DNA of 64,000 nucleotides from Gemmataceae bacterium (GCA_022842245.1 JALHPZ010000001.1:209472-273471), one strand, 5' to 3'. Shown: positions 24,529-33,589, counted from the first letter of the stretch. Translations and numbers: made by a program. Notes: generated by a model from the letters alone, not told the origin.

Positions 24529-26157
24529 ATGGGCGTGCGCGATTGGTTTTTCTCGTGTCTGGTCGTGGGGGGCGTGCTCACGCTCGGCGTGAATCTCATG
24601 CCGCCGGCGCGGACGAAACCGCTCGACGTCGCCGCCGTGCCCGTGCCCGATGCCGAGTTGAAGGCGACGGTGGAAGCGATCAATATCCATATGCGGGCCG
24701 CCTGGGCGAAGGAGTCGCTCACCTCCGCACCGCCGGCGGGTGATCTTCTGGTGGCCCGCCGCCTGTCCCTCGCACTCATGGGCACCGTCCCCTCGCTGGA
24801 GGAGATCCGCCAGTTCGAGAGCCTGCCCGAAACCGAACGGCTGGACTGGTGGCTTGAGCACATCCTCCGCGACCGCCGCTCCGCCGACTTCCTCGCCGAG
24901 CGCGTCGCCCGCGCCGTCGTCGGCACCGAAGACGGCCCCTTCCTCCTATATCGCCGCCGACGTTTCGTCACCTGGCTCGGCGACGAACTCGCAAAGAACA
25001 CACCCTACGATCACCTTGTCCGCGAGATGATCGCCGGCAACGGACTCTGGACCGACCACCCGTCCACGAACTTCATCACGGTGACAAGCCGGTCGGAGGA
25101 GGGGAACCAGCCCGATCCGATCCGCCTCGCCGGGCGCGTGACGCGCGCCTTCCTCGGCCTGCGGCTCGACTGTGCCCAGTGCCACGACCACCCATTCGCC
25201 TCCTGGACGCAGGACCACTTCGAGGGCTTCGCCGCCTACTTTGGCCAAGCCCGACTCGGTTTTAAAGGAATCCAGGACGGCGACGGACAGTTCGAAGTCG
25301 AGGACCGCAAAACGAAGGAGAAGCGCGTCGTCGAACCGGGCGTGCCGTTCGGTAGGGAACTGCTGCCGAAGGACGGCTCGCGGCGTGATCAGTTGGCCGT
25401 GTGGGTGACGCATCCGAAGAATCCATACTTCGCCCGCGCGACTGCGAATCGTGCCTGGGCCATCCTCTTCGGCCGACCGCTCATCGCCCCCGTGGACAAC
25501 CTCGAACCGCAGGGTGTGTCCCCCGACAAGGAGAAGACGCTCGCGGACCAGTTGCTCGATATCCTCGCGGACGACTTCCGCCGCCATGGGCACGACCTCC
25601 GCCGTCTGTTCCGCGTCATCGCCGCCACGGAGGCGTTTCGCCGCGACAGCGCCGCCGACTTCGACATTACCGACGCCCACGAACGCGCCTGGGCCGTGTT
25701 CCCGTTGTCTCGCTTGCGTCCGGAGCAAGTGGTCGGAGCGATGCTGCAATCGGCCTCCATTGCCACGATCGACGCCGAGTCGCACATCGTCACGCGACTG
25801 ATGCGCTACGGCCAGACGAACGATTTCATCAAGGCCTACGGCGACACCGGAGACGACGAGTTCGACGAACGCGGTGGCACCATCCCCCAGCGCCTCGTAC
25901 TCATGAACGGCGAACTCGTCCGCGAGCGGACGAAGGACGGCATCCTGAACGCCAGCTCGCGCATCGCGTCGATCGCGCCGACCGATGCGAAAGCTGTGGA
26001 GCTCGCGTATCTCTGCGTGCTCGGCCGCCGACCGACCTCAAACGAGATGGAACACTTCACCGCCCGCCTTAACGACACCGAACGCACGCGCGGCCAGCGG
26101 CTCGAAGACCTGTACTGGACCCTGCTGAATTCGACGGAGTTCTCATGGAACCATTGA
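24529..26157 (+). CDS. DUF1549/DUF1553 (PSD1-type) secreted protein
   Basis: 542 residues with a single N-terminal hydrophobic segment (WFFSCLVVGGVLTLGVNLMP). The DUF1549 part has RRLSLALMGTVPSLEEIRQF and NTPYDHLVREMIAGNGLWT. A heme-like motif CAQCHDHP begins at Cys215, and the DUF1553 part has NPYFARATANRAWAILFGRP, DILADDFRRHGHDLRRLFRV, RLRPEQVVGAML and LVLMNGELV. Compared with the minus-strand paralogue it lacks the PSCyt1 cytochrome domain, so it is the shorter version. The start codon of the following DUF1501 gene lies 13 bases inside its 3' end, so the two are translationally coupled. The biochemical role of this pair is unknown. Confidence 0.9.
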   Translation: MGVRDWFFSCLVVGGVLTLGVNLMPPARTKPLDVAAVPVPDAELKATVEAINIHMRAAWAKESLTSAPPAGDLLVARRLSLALMGTVPSLEEIRQFESLPETERLDWWLEHILRDRRSADFLAERVARAVVGTEDGPFLLYRRRRFVTWLGDELAKNTPYDHLVREMIAGNGLWTDHPSTNFITVTSRSEEGNQPDPIRLAGRVTRAFLGLRLDCAQCHDHPFASWTQDHFEGFAAYFGQARLGFKGIQDGDGQFEVEDRKTKEKRVVEPGVPFGRELLPKDGSRRDQLAVWVTHPKNPYFARATANRAWAILFGRPLIAPVDNLEPQGVSPDKEKTLADQLLDILADDFRRHGHDLRRLFRVIAATEAFRRDSAADFDITDAHERAWAVFPLSRLRPEQVVGAMLQSASIATIDAESHIVTRLMRYGQTNDFIKAYGDTGDDEFDERGGTIPQRLVLMNGELVRERTKDGILNASSRIASIAPTDAKAVELAYLCVLGRRPTSNEMEHFTARLNDTERTRGQRLEDLYWTLLNSTEFSWNH

Positions 26158-27446
26158 TCTCGCGCCGATCCGCGCTTGGCCTTGCCGGGGCGGCCTGGCT
26201 CACGCCACTCGCCACCCAGCTCGCCCGCGCCGCCGAGAAAACCCGCGAACCGGCGCGTTCGCTCATCGTCCTTTGGATGCAGGGCGGGCCCAGCCAGCTC
26301 GAAACCTTCGACCCGCACCCCGAAAGCCGGAACGCCGGCGGCACGAAGGCGATCGATACCGCGGTGAAGGGGATTCAACTGGCCGAAGGCTTGCCGCTTC
26401 TCGCCGAGCAGATGGAATCGATCGCGCTCGTGCGCTCCATGACCAGCAAGGAAGGCGACCACGAGCGCGGCACGACCACGCTCAAGACCGGCTTCCGACC
26501 CGACCCCACCGTCGTGCATCCGTCCATCGGTGCCATCATCTGCCACGAACTCCCCGCCGCCGGCACCGATATCCCCCGCCACGTCAGCATCCTGTCGTCG
26601 CAGTGGCCCGCGCGCGGCGGCCACCTCGGCGACCAGTACGACGCCTTCCTCATGGACGACCCCGCCGGCCCGGTACCCAACACCAAGAGCTTCCTGCCCA
26701 CGAAACGGGACGAGCAACGCCTGAAAGACCTCGACGTGGTCGAAGGCGCCTTCGCGAAGGGCCGGCGCAAGACGACCGACGGCACGCTGCACCGGCAGAC
26801 CGTCGCCGACGCCCGCAAGATGATGTCGTCCGAACAGCTGAAAGCGTTTGACGTGTCGCAGGAGTCGGCGGCGGTGCGAAAGATGTACGGCGACACGCCC
26901 TTCGGCCGCGGCTGCCTCGCGGCCCGTCGGCTCGTTGAAGTCGGCGTCCGCTGCGTCGAGGTCACGCTCGCCGGCTGGGATACGCACGTCAACAACCACA
27001 GCTTCTGCAAGACTCAGAATGCGATTCTCGACCCCGCCTTCGCCGCGCTCATCCGCGACTTGAAGGAGCGGAAGCTGCTCGACCATACGCTCGTCGTCTG
27101 CGGTGGGGAGTTCGGCCGCACGCCCACCATCAACCCGGCCGGCGGCCGCGACCACTGGCCGACCGGCTTCAGCTACGCCCTCGCTGGGGGTGGCGTGAAG
27201 GGCGGGCAGGTCATCGGCGAGACGAACCCCGACGCCGTGAAGGACGACAAGGCCGCGATGCTGATGATGGCCGGGCGCGGCGGCGTGGAGAAGTTCGTGA
27301 AGGACGAGGTGACGGTCGAGGATCTTAGTGCGACGCTCCTGCACACGCTCGGCGTCGAGTACGACAAGCTCTGCCAGACGCCGATCGGCCGCACCGTGAA
27401 GTTCAGCAACGGCCAGCCGGTGAAGAAGCTATTGATGATGGGGTGA
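26145..27446 (+). CDS. DUF1501 secreted protein
   Basis: 433 residues with a Tat-like signal (SRRSALGLAGAAWLTPLATQ). Family motifs: LIVLWMQGGPSQLETFDPHP, LVRSMTSKEGDHERGTTTLK, VCGGEFGRTPTINPAGGRDH and WPTGFSYALAGGGVKGGQVI. It overlaps the upstream DUF1549/DUF1553 gene by 13 bases, the standard planctomycete pairing that suggests a stable two-protein exported complex. Relative to the copy at 29698-31131 it is somewhat shorter. It ends facing the convergent SGNH esterase gene, from which it is separated by an AT-rich palindrome. Confidence 0.93.
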   Translation: MEPLISRRSALGLAGAAWLTPLATQLARAAEKTREPARSLIVLWMQGGPSQLETFDPHPESRNAGGTKAIDTAVKGIQLAEGLPLLAEQMESIALVRSMTSKEGDHERGTTTLKTGFRPDPTVVHPSIGAIICHELPAAGTDIPRHVSILSSQWPARGGHLGDQYDAFLMDDPAGPVPNTKSFLPTKRDEQRLKDLDVVEGAFAKGRRKTTDGTLHRQTVADARKMMSSEQLKAFDVSQESAAVRKMYGDTPFGRGCLAARRLVEVGVRCVEVTLAGWDTHVNNHSFCKTQNAILDPAFAALIRDLKERKLLDHTLVVCGGEFGRTPTINPAGGRDHWPTGFSYALAGGGVKGGQVIGETNPDAVKDDKAAMLMMAGRGGVEKFVKDEVTVEDLSATLLHTLGVEYDKLCQTPIGRTVKFSNGQPVKKLLMMG

Positions 27447-27472
27447 TTTCCATTTTGCATTTTTCATTTCTT

Positions 27473-27512
27473 GTTTTGCATTGGTTCAATCCTGCATGGA
27501 CCAATGCAAAAC
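27473..27512. repeat. AT-rich palindrome downstream of DUF1501 and of the SGNH gene (copy 1)
   Basis: Perfect 13-base arms GTTTTGCATTGGT (27473-27485) and ACCAATGCAAAAC (27500-27512) with a 14-base loop. It lies between two convergent genes and probably terminates both. The same core occurs on the other side of the SGNH gene at 29633-29674. Confidence 0.8.
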
Positions 27513-27519
27513 TTCGGCC

Positions 27520-29628
27520 TTACGACTTGAACAGCACGAGGATGGCCTGGGCGTACAGCCGGTGGCCGAAGTCGTTCGGGTGGTTCAGGCCGTTGCCGGT
27601 CAGATCGAGATCGTGCTTGTTCGCGAGCATCCGTTCCCACACGGCCGTCACGTCCGCGAGCGCGATTCCTTCGCCGGTCAGCTTCCGCAACTCGTCCCGG
27701 TACTTCGCGAACATCTCCCACGGCGTGTGAACCCATTCCTTGTTGCCGAGCATCGGCGACACGATGATCACTTCGATCTCCGGATTCGCGGTTCGGATCC
27801 GGTCGAGGATCGTCTTCGTTTGCTTAAAAAACCAGTCGGGATCCTTGCGGCCCACGTCGTTCATGCCGTAGGCGACGATCACGAGATCGGGCTTCTCGTC
27901 GAGCAGTTTGTCGAGGTCGGCGACGCCGTTCGCCACACTCCAGCCGCCAACGGAGCGGTTCACGAGCTTGATCGGCGAATCGAACTGGACGCCGAGTTGG
28001 GCCGCGACGAGGTCCGGGTAGCCGGGCTGGTGCGGGAAGGTCTTCGTGGTGCCGGAGGCGTCGAGGCCGGTCGAAATACTGTCGCCGCTGACGCCGATGG
28101 TGATGGGCTTTCCGGCCTTCAGCTTCGCGAGCGTCTTCGGAATTGAACCGTGTACGTCGAGCTTATCCTTGGGAAGATCCCGGCGGCGGTACGTGATCTC
28201 GACGTTGCGATCGTGGAACCACCGGCCGGGACGATAGAGCAGATTCTGCTCCGGATGGCCGAGCCGGTGCTTGTAGCTATTCGGCGAGTCCTTGGGCGGG
28301 AACAGTTCGGTCGTGGCGATCGGTTGGATCGGCCCGGTGTTGGGGAATTCGATCGTCAACCCGTCGGCGGAAAGTTTCACATCGTGGAAGGCGTGCTGGC
28401 GGTCGGCCGTGGAAACTTCAATCAGTTCGGCCGCTGGGAAAGCGAGCCGCGCCGTCGCGGGGCCGTCGCCGGATTTCAGGAGGATGCTACTCTCGCGACG
28501 GACAACTTGCGATGCCCACGCCGGCTCGATCAACGACATCTCGCCCAGCCGGTCGAGCAGGCTCGGCGGCTGGGCGAGGTGCGCCTTGATCGTCTCGAAC
28601 CACAGCGAAGCCGCGCGCTGCTGGCCGACGGCAGAGAAGTGCCGGCGGGAGTTCTTGTCGCCGCGATTTTCACCAGCGAGCGTGTCGGTGTCTGGCCCCA
28701 TCTTGAAGCCCGACAGCTTTGCGAGTTCGTCGATCCCTTTACGAATCCGGCCTTCACCTGCGGCGTCGGTGTAAACCGTCGGGTGCAGCGTCGACTTCGC
28801 CAGTAGCCACGTCGGCGCGTTCACCCATTTCCGACTCGCGGCCGAACGGATCGCCCGCACGTTCTCGACGTACTTCTCTGTCGTCGTCTTCGCGATGACG
28901 TCCGATTCGCCCTGCTGCCAGAGCACGGCCCGGAAGCCATTGAGTTGTTGACCAGTGCGGATCAGTTGCGAGTGCAAGGACCGTCCCGGCATCCACTGGT
29001 CCGAGGAAGTCGCCCCGACGGCGACGTTCGCGAAGCCGATCGGCACGCTCAGCTCCTTCGCGAGCGCGTCGCCGAGTGGCGGCCAGATCGAACCGCCGTC
29101 CGACTTGTCCACGACCGGCTGCGGATCGTTCGATATGGCCCACGAATTCTTCACGCTGTCAAAAGCGACGACGCGCGGGTCGGCCGGCTTCAACTTCTCG
29201 TCGTTGCAGTTCGTCGCGTACGACTGCCCCGCGACAACGAACACTTCACCGACGCCGATCGGTTCGACGGACCCCGTGTGGGTGATCGCATCGCCGGTCT
29301 TGCCGCGAAACTCCAGCCGATACCAGCCGCCGGCATCGATGCGGACGTGATTGTTGAACCGCGTCCAGTCGGTTGCGGTGCCAACGGCGTTGTCCAGCAA
29401 GACCGTGCGGTATTCCCACGTCGCTCCGGGCGGCCGCTCGAAGCTGACGTAAATATCCGCGTGCCCGCCCGGATTCTCGGATTTTCGTTGCGGATCGAAG
29501 TCGACGCGCTGGCTCACCTGATTCGGAATTGGCGACTGGATCTTCACCGGTTCGGCGGCATGAAGGGCGACGCAACCGAGAAGTACGATGCAAAGGATGA
29601 TGCGAAGCAAGTGCGACCTCGTATTCAT
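27520..29628 (-). CDS. Secreted double SGNH-hydrolase (sialate O-acetylesterase-like plus GDSL-like)
   Basis: 702 residues with a signal peptide (SHLLRIILCIVLLGCVALHA). The N-terminal module resembles sialate-O-acetylesterase/CE6-type enzymes: nucleophile in GEVFVVAGQSYATN (Ser136) and VLWQQGESD near 238-243. The C-terminal module is a separate GDSL-like SGNH hydrolase: block I GVSGDSISTG (~510), block III AYGMNDVGRKDP and block V LNHPNDFGHRLYA. A beta-rich spacer (~380-480) joins them. Two esterase active sites in one secreted chain suggest deacetylation of a decorated polysaccharide (inference). The stop is close to the left palindrome and the ATG at 29626-29628 is only 4 bases from the right palindrome, so the gene is tightly bracketed by copies of one repeat. 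Confidence 0.87.
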   Translation of the reverse strand: MNTRSHLLRIILCIVLLGCVALHAAEPVKIQSPIPNQVSQRVDFDPQRKSENPGGHADIYVSFERPPGATWEYRTVLLDNAVGTATDWTRFNNHVRIDAGGWYRLEFRGKTGDAITHTGSVEPIGVGEVFVVAGQSYATNCNDEKLKPADPRVVAFDSVKNSWAISNDPQPVVDKSDGGSIWPPLGDALAKELSVPIGFANVAVGATSSDQWMPGRSLHSQLIRTGQQLNGFRAVLWQQGESDVIAKTTTEKYVENVRAIRSAASRKWVNAPTWLLAKSTLHPTVYTDAAGEGRIRKGIDELAKLSGFKMGPDTDTLAGENRGDKNSRRHFSAVGQQRAASLWFETIKAHLAQPPSLLDRLGEMSLIEPAWASQVVRRESSILLKSGDGPATARLAFPAAELIEVSTADRQHAFHDVKLSADGLTIEFPNTGPIQPIATTELFPPKDSPNSYKHRLGHPEQNLLYRPGRWFHDRNVEITYRRRDLPKDKLDVHGSIPKTLAKLKAGKPITIGVSGDSISTGLDASGTTKTFPHQPGYPDLVAAQLGVQFDSPIKLVNRSVGGWSVANGVADLDKLLDEKPDLVIVAYGMNDVGRKDPDWFFKQTKTILDRIRTANPEIEVIIVSPMLGNKEWVHTPWEMFAKYRDELRKLTGEGIALADVTAVWERMLANKHDLDLTGNGLNHPNDFGHRLYAQAILVLFKS

Positions 29629-29632
29629 TTCT

Positions 29633-29674
29633 CATTTTGCATTGGTCCGATCATGTCCGGACCAATGCAAAATG
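29633..29674. repeat. AT-rich palindrome upstream of the SGNH gene (copy 2)
   Basis: Perfect 17-base arms CATTTTGCATTGGTCCG (29633-29649) and its complement (29658-29674) with an 8-base loop. The core TTTTGCATTGGT is shared with the palindrome at 27473-27512. An extra GAGAAATGCAAAATGAG follows at 29681-29697, reaching the stop of the next gene. Confidence 0.8.
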
Positions 29675-29697
29675 GAGAATGAGAAATGCAAAATGAG

Positions 29698-31131
29698 TTA
29701 CGCCAGCACGCCCTTCACCACGTTCCCGTGCACGTCCGTCAGCCGGTAGTCGCGGCCCTGGAAGCGGTAGGTCAGCTTCGTGTGGTCGAAGCCAAGGCAG
29801 TGCAGGATCGTCGCCTGTAGGTCGTGGATGTGGACCTTGTCGGTCGCCACGCCGAAGCCGAGTTCGTCCGTCTCGCCGTGGGTGTGGCCGCGCTTGATGC
29901 CGCCGCCGCAGAGGAAGAGCGAATAGCAATCCGGGTAGTGGTCGCGACCGAGGATGTTCCCGCCGGCGGTGCGGCCCTCGCGGAACGGCGTGCGGCCGAA
30001 CTCGCCGCCGCAGATGATCAACGTGTCGTCGAAGAGGCCGAGCCGCTTCAAATCCTTGATGAGCGCCGCGATCGGCTTGTCGATGGTCGCGCACTTCTTC
30101 GTCAGGCCGTCGCGGATGTCCTCGCCGGGGCCGGTGCCGTGGAAGTCCCAGCCCCAGTCGAATAGTTGCACGTACCGCACGCCCTTCTCGACGAGCCGCC
30201 GGGCCAGCAGGCAGTTGTTCGCGAAGCTCGCACCGCCCGGCGTCGCGCCGTAGCTCTCGATCACCGGCTTCGTCTCCTTCGAGATGTCCATCACCTCCGG
30301 CACGCTCATCTGCATCCGGAAGGCCAGCTCGTACTGGGCGATCCGCGTCGCCGTCTCGGGGTGGCCGAGTTCCTTCTCCTGGATTTCGTTCAGGTCCTTC
30401 AGGGCGTCGAGGCTCTGGCGGCGCACGTCGCGGTCCATGCCGGCGGGGTCCGACACGTACAGCACCGGGTCCCCCTTGCTGCGGCACTGCACGCCCTGAT
30501 AAACGCTCGGCAGGAAGCCGCTCCCCCAGCAGCCCTGCCCGCCGCTCGGCTGCACGCCGCTGGAGATCAGCACCACGAAGCCCGGCAGGTTCTCGCTCTC
30601 GGAGCCGAGGCCGTACGTCGCCCACGTGCCCATGCTCGGCCGGCCCTGCCGCGGCGAGCCGGTGTAGAGCAGCAGCTCCGCCGGTGCGTGGTTGAACTGC
30701 TCGGTGAAGACGGAGCGGATCACCGTGATGTCGTCGGCGTGCTCGTGCAGCTTCGGGATGGCGTCGCTCATCCAGACTCCGGCCTTGCCGCGCTTCTCGA
30801 ACTTCCGCGGCGTGCCGAGCAGTTTGGGGACGCCGGAGGTGAAGGCGAACCGCCGGCCTTTGAGGAACGAGTCGGGGCAGTTCTCGCCGGTGCGCTTGAC
30901 GAGTTCGGGCTTGTAGTCGAAGAGGTCGAGGTGCGGCGGCGCGCCGGAGAGGTGGAGGTAGATGACGCGCTTGGCCTTCGCCGCGAAGTGCGGCTTCTTC
31001 GGCGCGAGCGGATTATCCGTGGAAGCGGATGCGCCCAGAGATAACAGCGCGAGCGAGCCGAGGCCGAGCGACGACGCCTGCAGGAAGTGGCGGCGGGTGG
31101 TGTTTTGGAGGCGTTGGAGAGTCGGGTGCAT
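29698..31131 (-). CDS. DUF1501 secreted protein
   Basis: 477 residues, with a Tat-like signal (NTTRRHFLQASSLGLGSLAL). Motifs include VIYLHLSGAPPHLDLFDYKP, NHAPAELLLYTGSPRQGRPS, IICGGEFGRTPFREGRTAGG and GRDHYPDCYSLFLCGGGIK. The C-terminus ends in RFQGRDYRLTDVHGNVVKG, typical of the subgroup paired with PSCyt1-containing DUF1549 proteins. Its partner is the gene just upstream on the same strand (31289-33589), separated by a 37-base-arm inverted repeat. The ATG at 31129-31131 is chosen over one four codons upstream because it matches the usual family start. A downstream SGNH esterase may belong to the same transcription unit. Confidence 0.93.
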   Translation of the reverse strand: MHPTLQRLQNTTRRHFLQASSLGLGSLALLSLGASASTDNPLAPKKPHFAAKAKRVIYLHLSGAPPHLDLFDYKPELVKRTGENCPDSFLKGRRFAFTSGVPKLLGTPRKFEKRGKAGVWMSDAIPKLHEHADDITVIRSVFTEQFNHAPAELLLYTGSPRQGRPSMGTWATYGLGSESENLPGFVVLISSGVQPSGGQGCWGSGFLPSVYQGVQCRSKGDPVLYVSDPAGMDRDVRRQSLDALKDLNEIQEKELGHPETATRIAQYELAFRMQMSVPEVMDISKETKPVIESYGATPGGASFANNCLLARRLVEKGVRYVQLFDWGWDFHGTGPGEDIRDGLTKKCATIDKPIAALIKDLKRLGLFDDTLIICGGEFGRTPFREGRTAGGNILGRDHYPDCYSLFLCGGGIKRGHTHGETDELGFGVATDKVHIHDLQATILHCLGFDHTKLTYRFQGRDYRLTDVHGNVVKGVLA

Positions 31132-31153
31132 GGGGATTCTCAAGTCATTGAAT

Positions 31154-31274
31154 GTTTAGCCGCGAGGCGGAGTCTTCGGAGCCGAGCGCGGTAAGCCGAT
31201 GCAATCGCTCGGTAAATATCGCGAACGAACGACGTGACGCGCTCCGCTCCGAAGACTCCGCGTCGCGGCTAAAC
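31154..31274. repeat. Long imperfect inverted repeat, MITE-like
   Basis: Arms of 37 bases (31154-31190 and 31238-31274) match at 35 positions and start with GTTTAGCCGCGAGGCGGAGT. They enclose 47 bases. The element fills almost the whole gap between the two minus-strand genes of the DUF1549-DUF1501 pair. It encodes nothing and looks like a miniature inverted-repeat element or a large REP-type hairpin. Confidence 0.8.
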
Positions 31275-31288
31275 AGTGGGGTATATTC

Positions 31289-33589
31289 TCACCGCTTCAT
31301 CAGCATCTCGTCCAGGTTCAGCAGCACGTTCGCCACCACGGTCCACGCGGCCAACTCGGCGGCGTTCGTACCCTTCGGCAGCGGGCCGATCGGGTCGGTC
31401 GCCAGCTTTTCGGCCTTCTTCGCGTCCTTCGCGAAGCCGGCCTTCGTATCCTCGTACAGCTTCACGATGCGGGCGACTTCCTTCTCGCTCGCCGGACGCG
31501 TCGCCACCTGGCGGATCGCGAACGCGGCCTTCTCGTTCGCCGACTTTCTTTCGACCGCGATCTTGCGGGCCAATGCCTGCGAGGCTTCCACGTAGACCGG
31601 ATCGTTCAAGGTCACGAGGGCCTGCAACGGCGTGTTCGTGCGGGGGCGGCGAACGTTGCACACGTCGCGGTTCGGGGCGTCGAAGGTGCTCATCGACGGG
31701 TACGGGTTCGTTCGCCGCCACTCGGTGTACAGGCCGCGGCGGAACTTGTCTTCGCCGGGGCTGGTTTGCCAGTCCATCGAGCGGCCGAACGCGGCACTCA
31801 GGCCGAAGTTCGGCTGCGGCGGCTTCACCGACGGGCCGTACATCTTCGCGCTCAAGAGGCCCGAGACGGCGAGCGCCTGATCGCGGACCATTTCGGCCGT
31901 GAGGCGCACGCGCGGGCCGCGCGAGAGCCAGCGGTTATCCGGATCGGCTTCCAGCAGCGCTGGCGTCACCTTCGACGACTGCCGGTAGGCATCGGTCATC
32001 ACGAGGAGTTTGACGAACGCTTTCTGGTCCCACTTCGTGCGGTGCAGTTCCGTCGCGAGCCAGTCGAGCAGTTCGGGGTGGGATGGGAGTTCGCCCTGGG
32101 AGCCGAACTCCTCCGGCGTGCGGACGATGCCGAGGCCGAAGATCTGCTCCCAGATGCGGTTCGCCAGCACGCGCGCCGTCAGCGGGTTGCGCTCGTCGAC
32201 GAGCCACTTGGCGAGCGTCAGCCGGTTCTTCGGCGCGTCCTTCGGCAGTGGCGACAGGGCTTCGGGAACGTGTTCGGTCACGACGTCGCCGAGGTCCTGG
32301 TAGTTGCCGCGGTGCTGGAGCTTCGTCACGCGCCGCTGGTTCCCCTGCAACTCCTGGAAGATCGGCACGGTCGTCACCGGCTTCAGTGTCGCGCTCGCCT
32401 TCTTGAGAGCGTCGACCTGAATCTTGGCAATGCCTTGAATCTCCTTCGGGTACTTCTTCGCAGCCGCGTCGAGCTTCGTCGCAAACGCGTCAAGATCCTT
32501 GCGGAGCTTCGTCTGCGCCGGAGTGATGCCGATTTCGATGACGGGGCTTTCATCGCCCCGGTCGGCGTCGGCGGTGTTGTTGAAGAAGGCGTAGAGGCCG
32601 AAGTATTCCGTCTGCGCGATCGGGTCGTACTTGTGCGTGTGGCACTGGGCGCAGGCGATCGACGTGCCCATCCACGTCGTCAACGTCGTGTTCACGCGAT
32701 CCACCACGGCGACGCTGCGGAACTCCTCGTCGCTGGTGCCGCCCTCGTTGTTCGTCAGCGTGTTGCGGTGGAACGCCGTCGCCACGAGTTGCTCTTCCGT
32801 CGGGTTCGGCAGCAGGTCCCCGGCGATCTGCTCGATCGTGAATTGATCGAACGGCTTGTTCGCGTTGAAGCTCTTGATGACGTAGTCACGGTAGGCCCAG
32901 ATGGTGCGGGCCGGGTCGTCGGCATAGCCGGCGCTGTCCGCGTAGCGGGCCAGATCCAGCCACGTTCGTGCCCAGTGCTCGCTATAGGCCGGCTTCGCGA
33001 GCTGCGCGTCGACGAACTTCTCATAGGCGTTCGGTGCCGTGTCGTTGACGAACGCTTCGACTTCCTTCCACGTTGGCGGAAGGCCCGTCACGTCGAGCGC
33101 CACCCGCCGGGCCAGCGTGTACCGGTCCGTCTCGGGCTGATAACCGAGATTCTTCTTTTTCAGTTCCGCAAGCAGGAACGCATCGACGGGATGCTTCGCG
33201 CTCGCCGGCAACTCTGGCCGCTTCGGCACGACGTAAGACCAGTGCGTCGCGTACCTCGCCCCCTGCTTCACCCACTGCTTCAGCAGCTCGATCTCCTTTT
33301 CGGTGAGCGTCTTACCCGTCTTTTTCGGCGGCATCAGCCCGCCCTGCTTCGTCGTGATCCGCTCGATGAGCGAGCTTTCCTCCGGCTTTCCGGGAACGAT
33401 CGCGAACTCATGCCCGCCTTCCTGCGTGTCCAGGCGCAGGTCCCCCTTGCGTTCCTTCTCGTCCGGTCCGTGGCACTGATAGCAGTTATTCGACAGGATC
33501 GGCCGGATGTCCCGGTTGAAGTCGATCGTCTGCCCGGAGGCGGCAGTCGATCCGATCAGGATCAAGACAACGGAAAATCGACACGGCAT
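31289..33589 (-). CDS. Planctomycete cytochrome (PSCyt1) - DUF1549 - DUF1553 secreted protein
   Basis: 766 residues with a signal peptide (MPCRFSVVLILIGSTAASGQ). The PSCyt1 domain has a c-heme motif CYQCH (Cys36, Cys39, His40) followed by GPDEKERKGDLRLDT and a LMPPKKTGKTL segment. DUF1549 follows (RRVALDVTGLPPTWKEVEAF, EHWARTWLDLARYADSAGY) with a second motif CAQCHTHKYDP, then DUF1553 (LAKWLVDERNPLTARVLANR, EQIFGLGIVRTPEEFGSQGE, NTPLQALVTLNDPVYVEAS). These are large exported proteins presumed to bind heme and to work with DUF1501 partners; the reaction is not known. The ATG at 33587-33589 starts the signal peptide. The downstream partner begins 157 bases later. Confidence 0.93.
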   Translation of the reverse strand: MPCRFSVVLILIGSTAASGQTIDFNRDIRPILSNNCYQCHGPDEKERKGDLRLDTQEGGHEFAIVPGKPEESSLIERITTKQGGLMPPKKTGKTLTEKEIELLKQWVKQGARYATHWSYVVPKRPELPASAKHPVDAFLLAELKKKNLGYQPETDRYTLARRVALDVTGLPPTWKEVEAFVNDTAPNAYEKFVDAQLAKPAYSEHWARTWLDLARYADSAGYADDPARTIWAYRDYVIKSFNANKPFDQFTIEQIAGDLLPNPTEEQLVATAFHRNTLTNNEGGTSDEEFRSVAVVDRVNTTLTTWMGTSIACAQCHTHKYDPIAQTEYFGLYAFFNNTADADRGDESPVIEIGITPAQTKLRKDLDAFATKLDAAAKKYPKEIQGIAKIQVDALKKASATLKPVTTVPIFQELQGNQRRVTKLQHRGNYQDLGDVVTEHVPEALSPLPKDAPKNRLTLAKWLVDERNPLTARVLANRIWEQIFGLGIVRTPEEFGSQGELPSHPELLDWLATELHRTKWDQKAFVKLLVMTDAYRQSSKVTPALLEADPDNRWLSRGPRVRLTAEMVRDQALAVSGLLSAKMYGPSVKPPQPNFGLSAAFGRSMDWQTSPGEDKFRRGLYTEWRRTNPYPSMSTFDAPNRDVCNVRRPRTNTPLQALVTLNDPVYVEASQALARKIAVERKSANEKAAFAIRQVATRPASEKEVARIVKLYEDTKAGFAKDAKKAEKLATDPIGPLPKGTNAAELAAWTVVANVLLNLDEMLMKR

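Noticed and set aside
29633-29697. Insertion sequence ends around the SGNH gene.
   Set aside because: The flanking palindromes are not terminal inverted repeats of one unit, no transposase is encoded, and no target duplication is visible.
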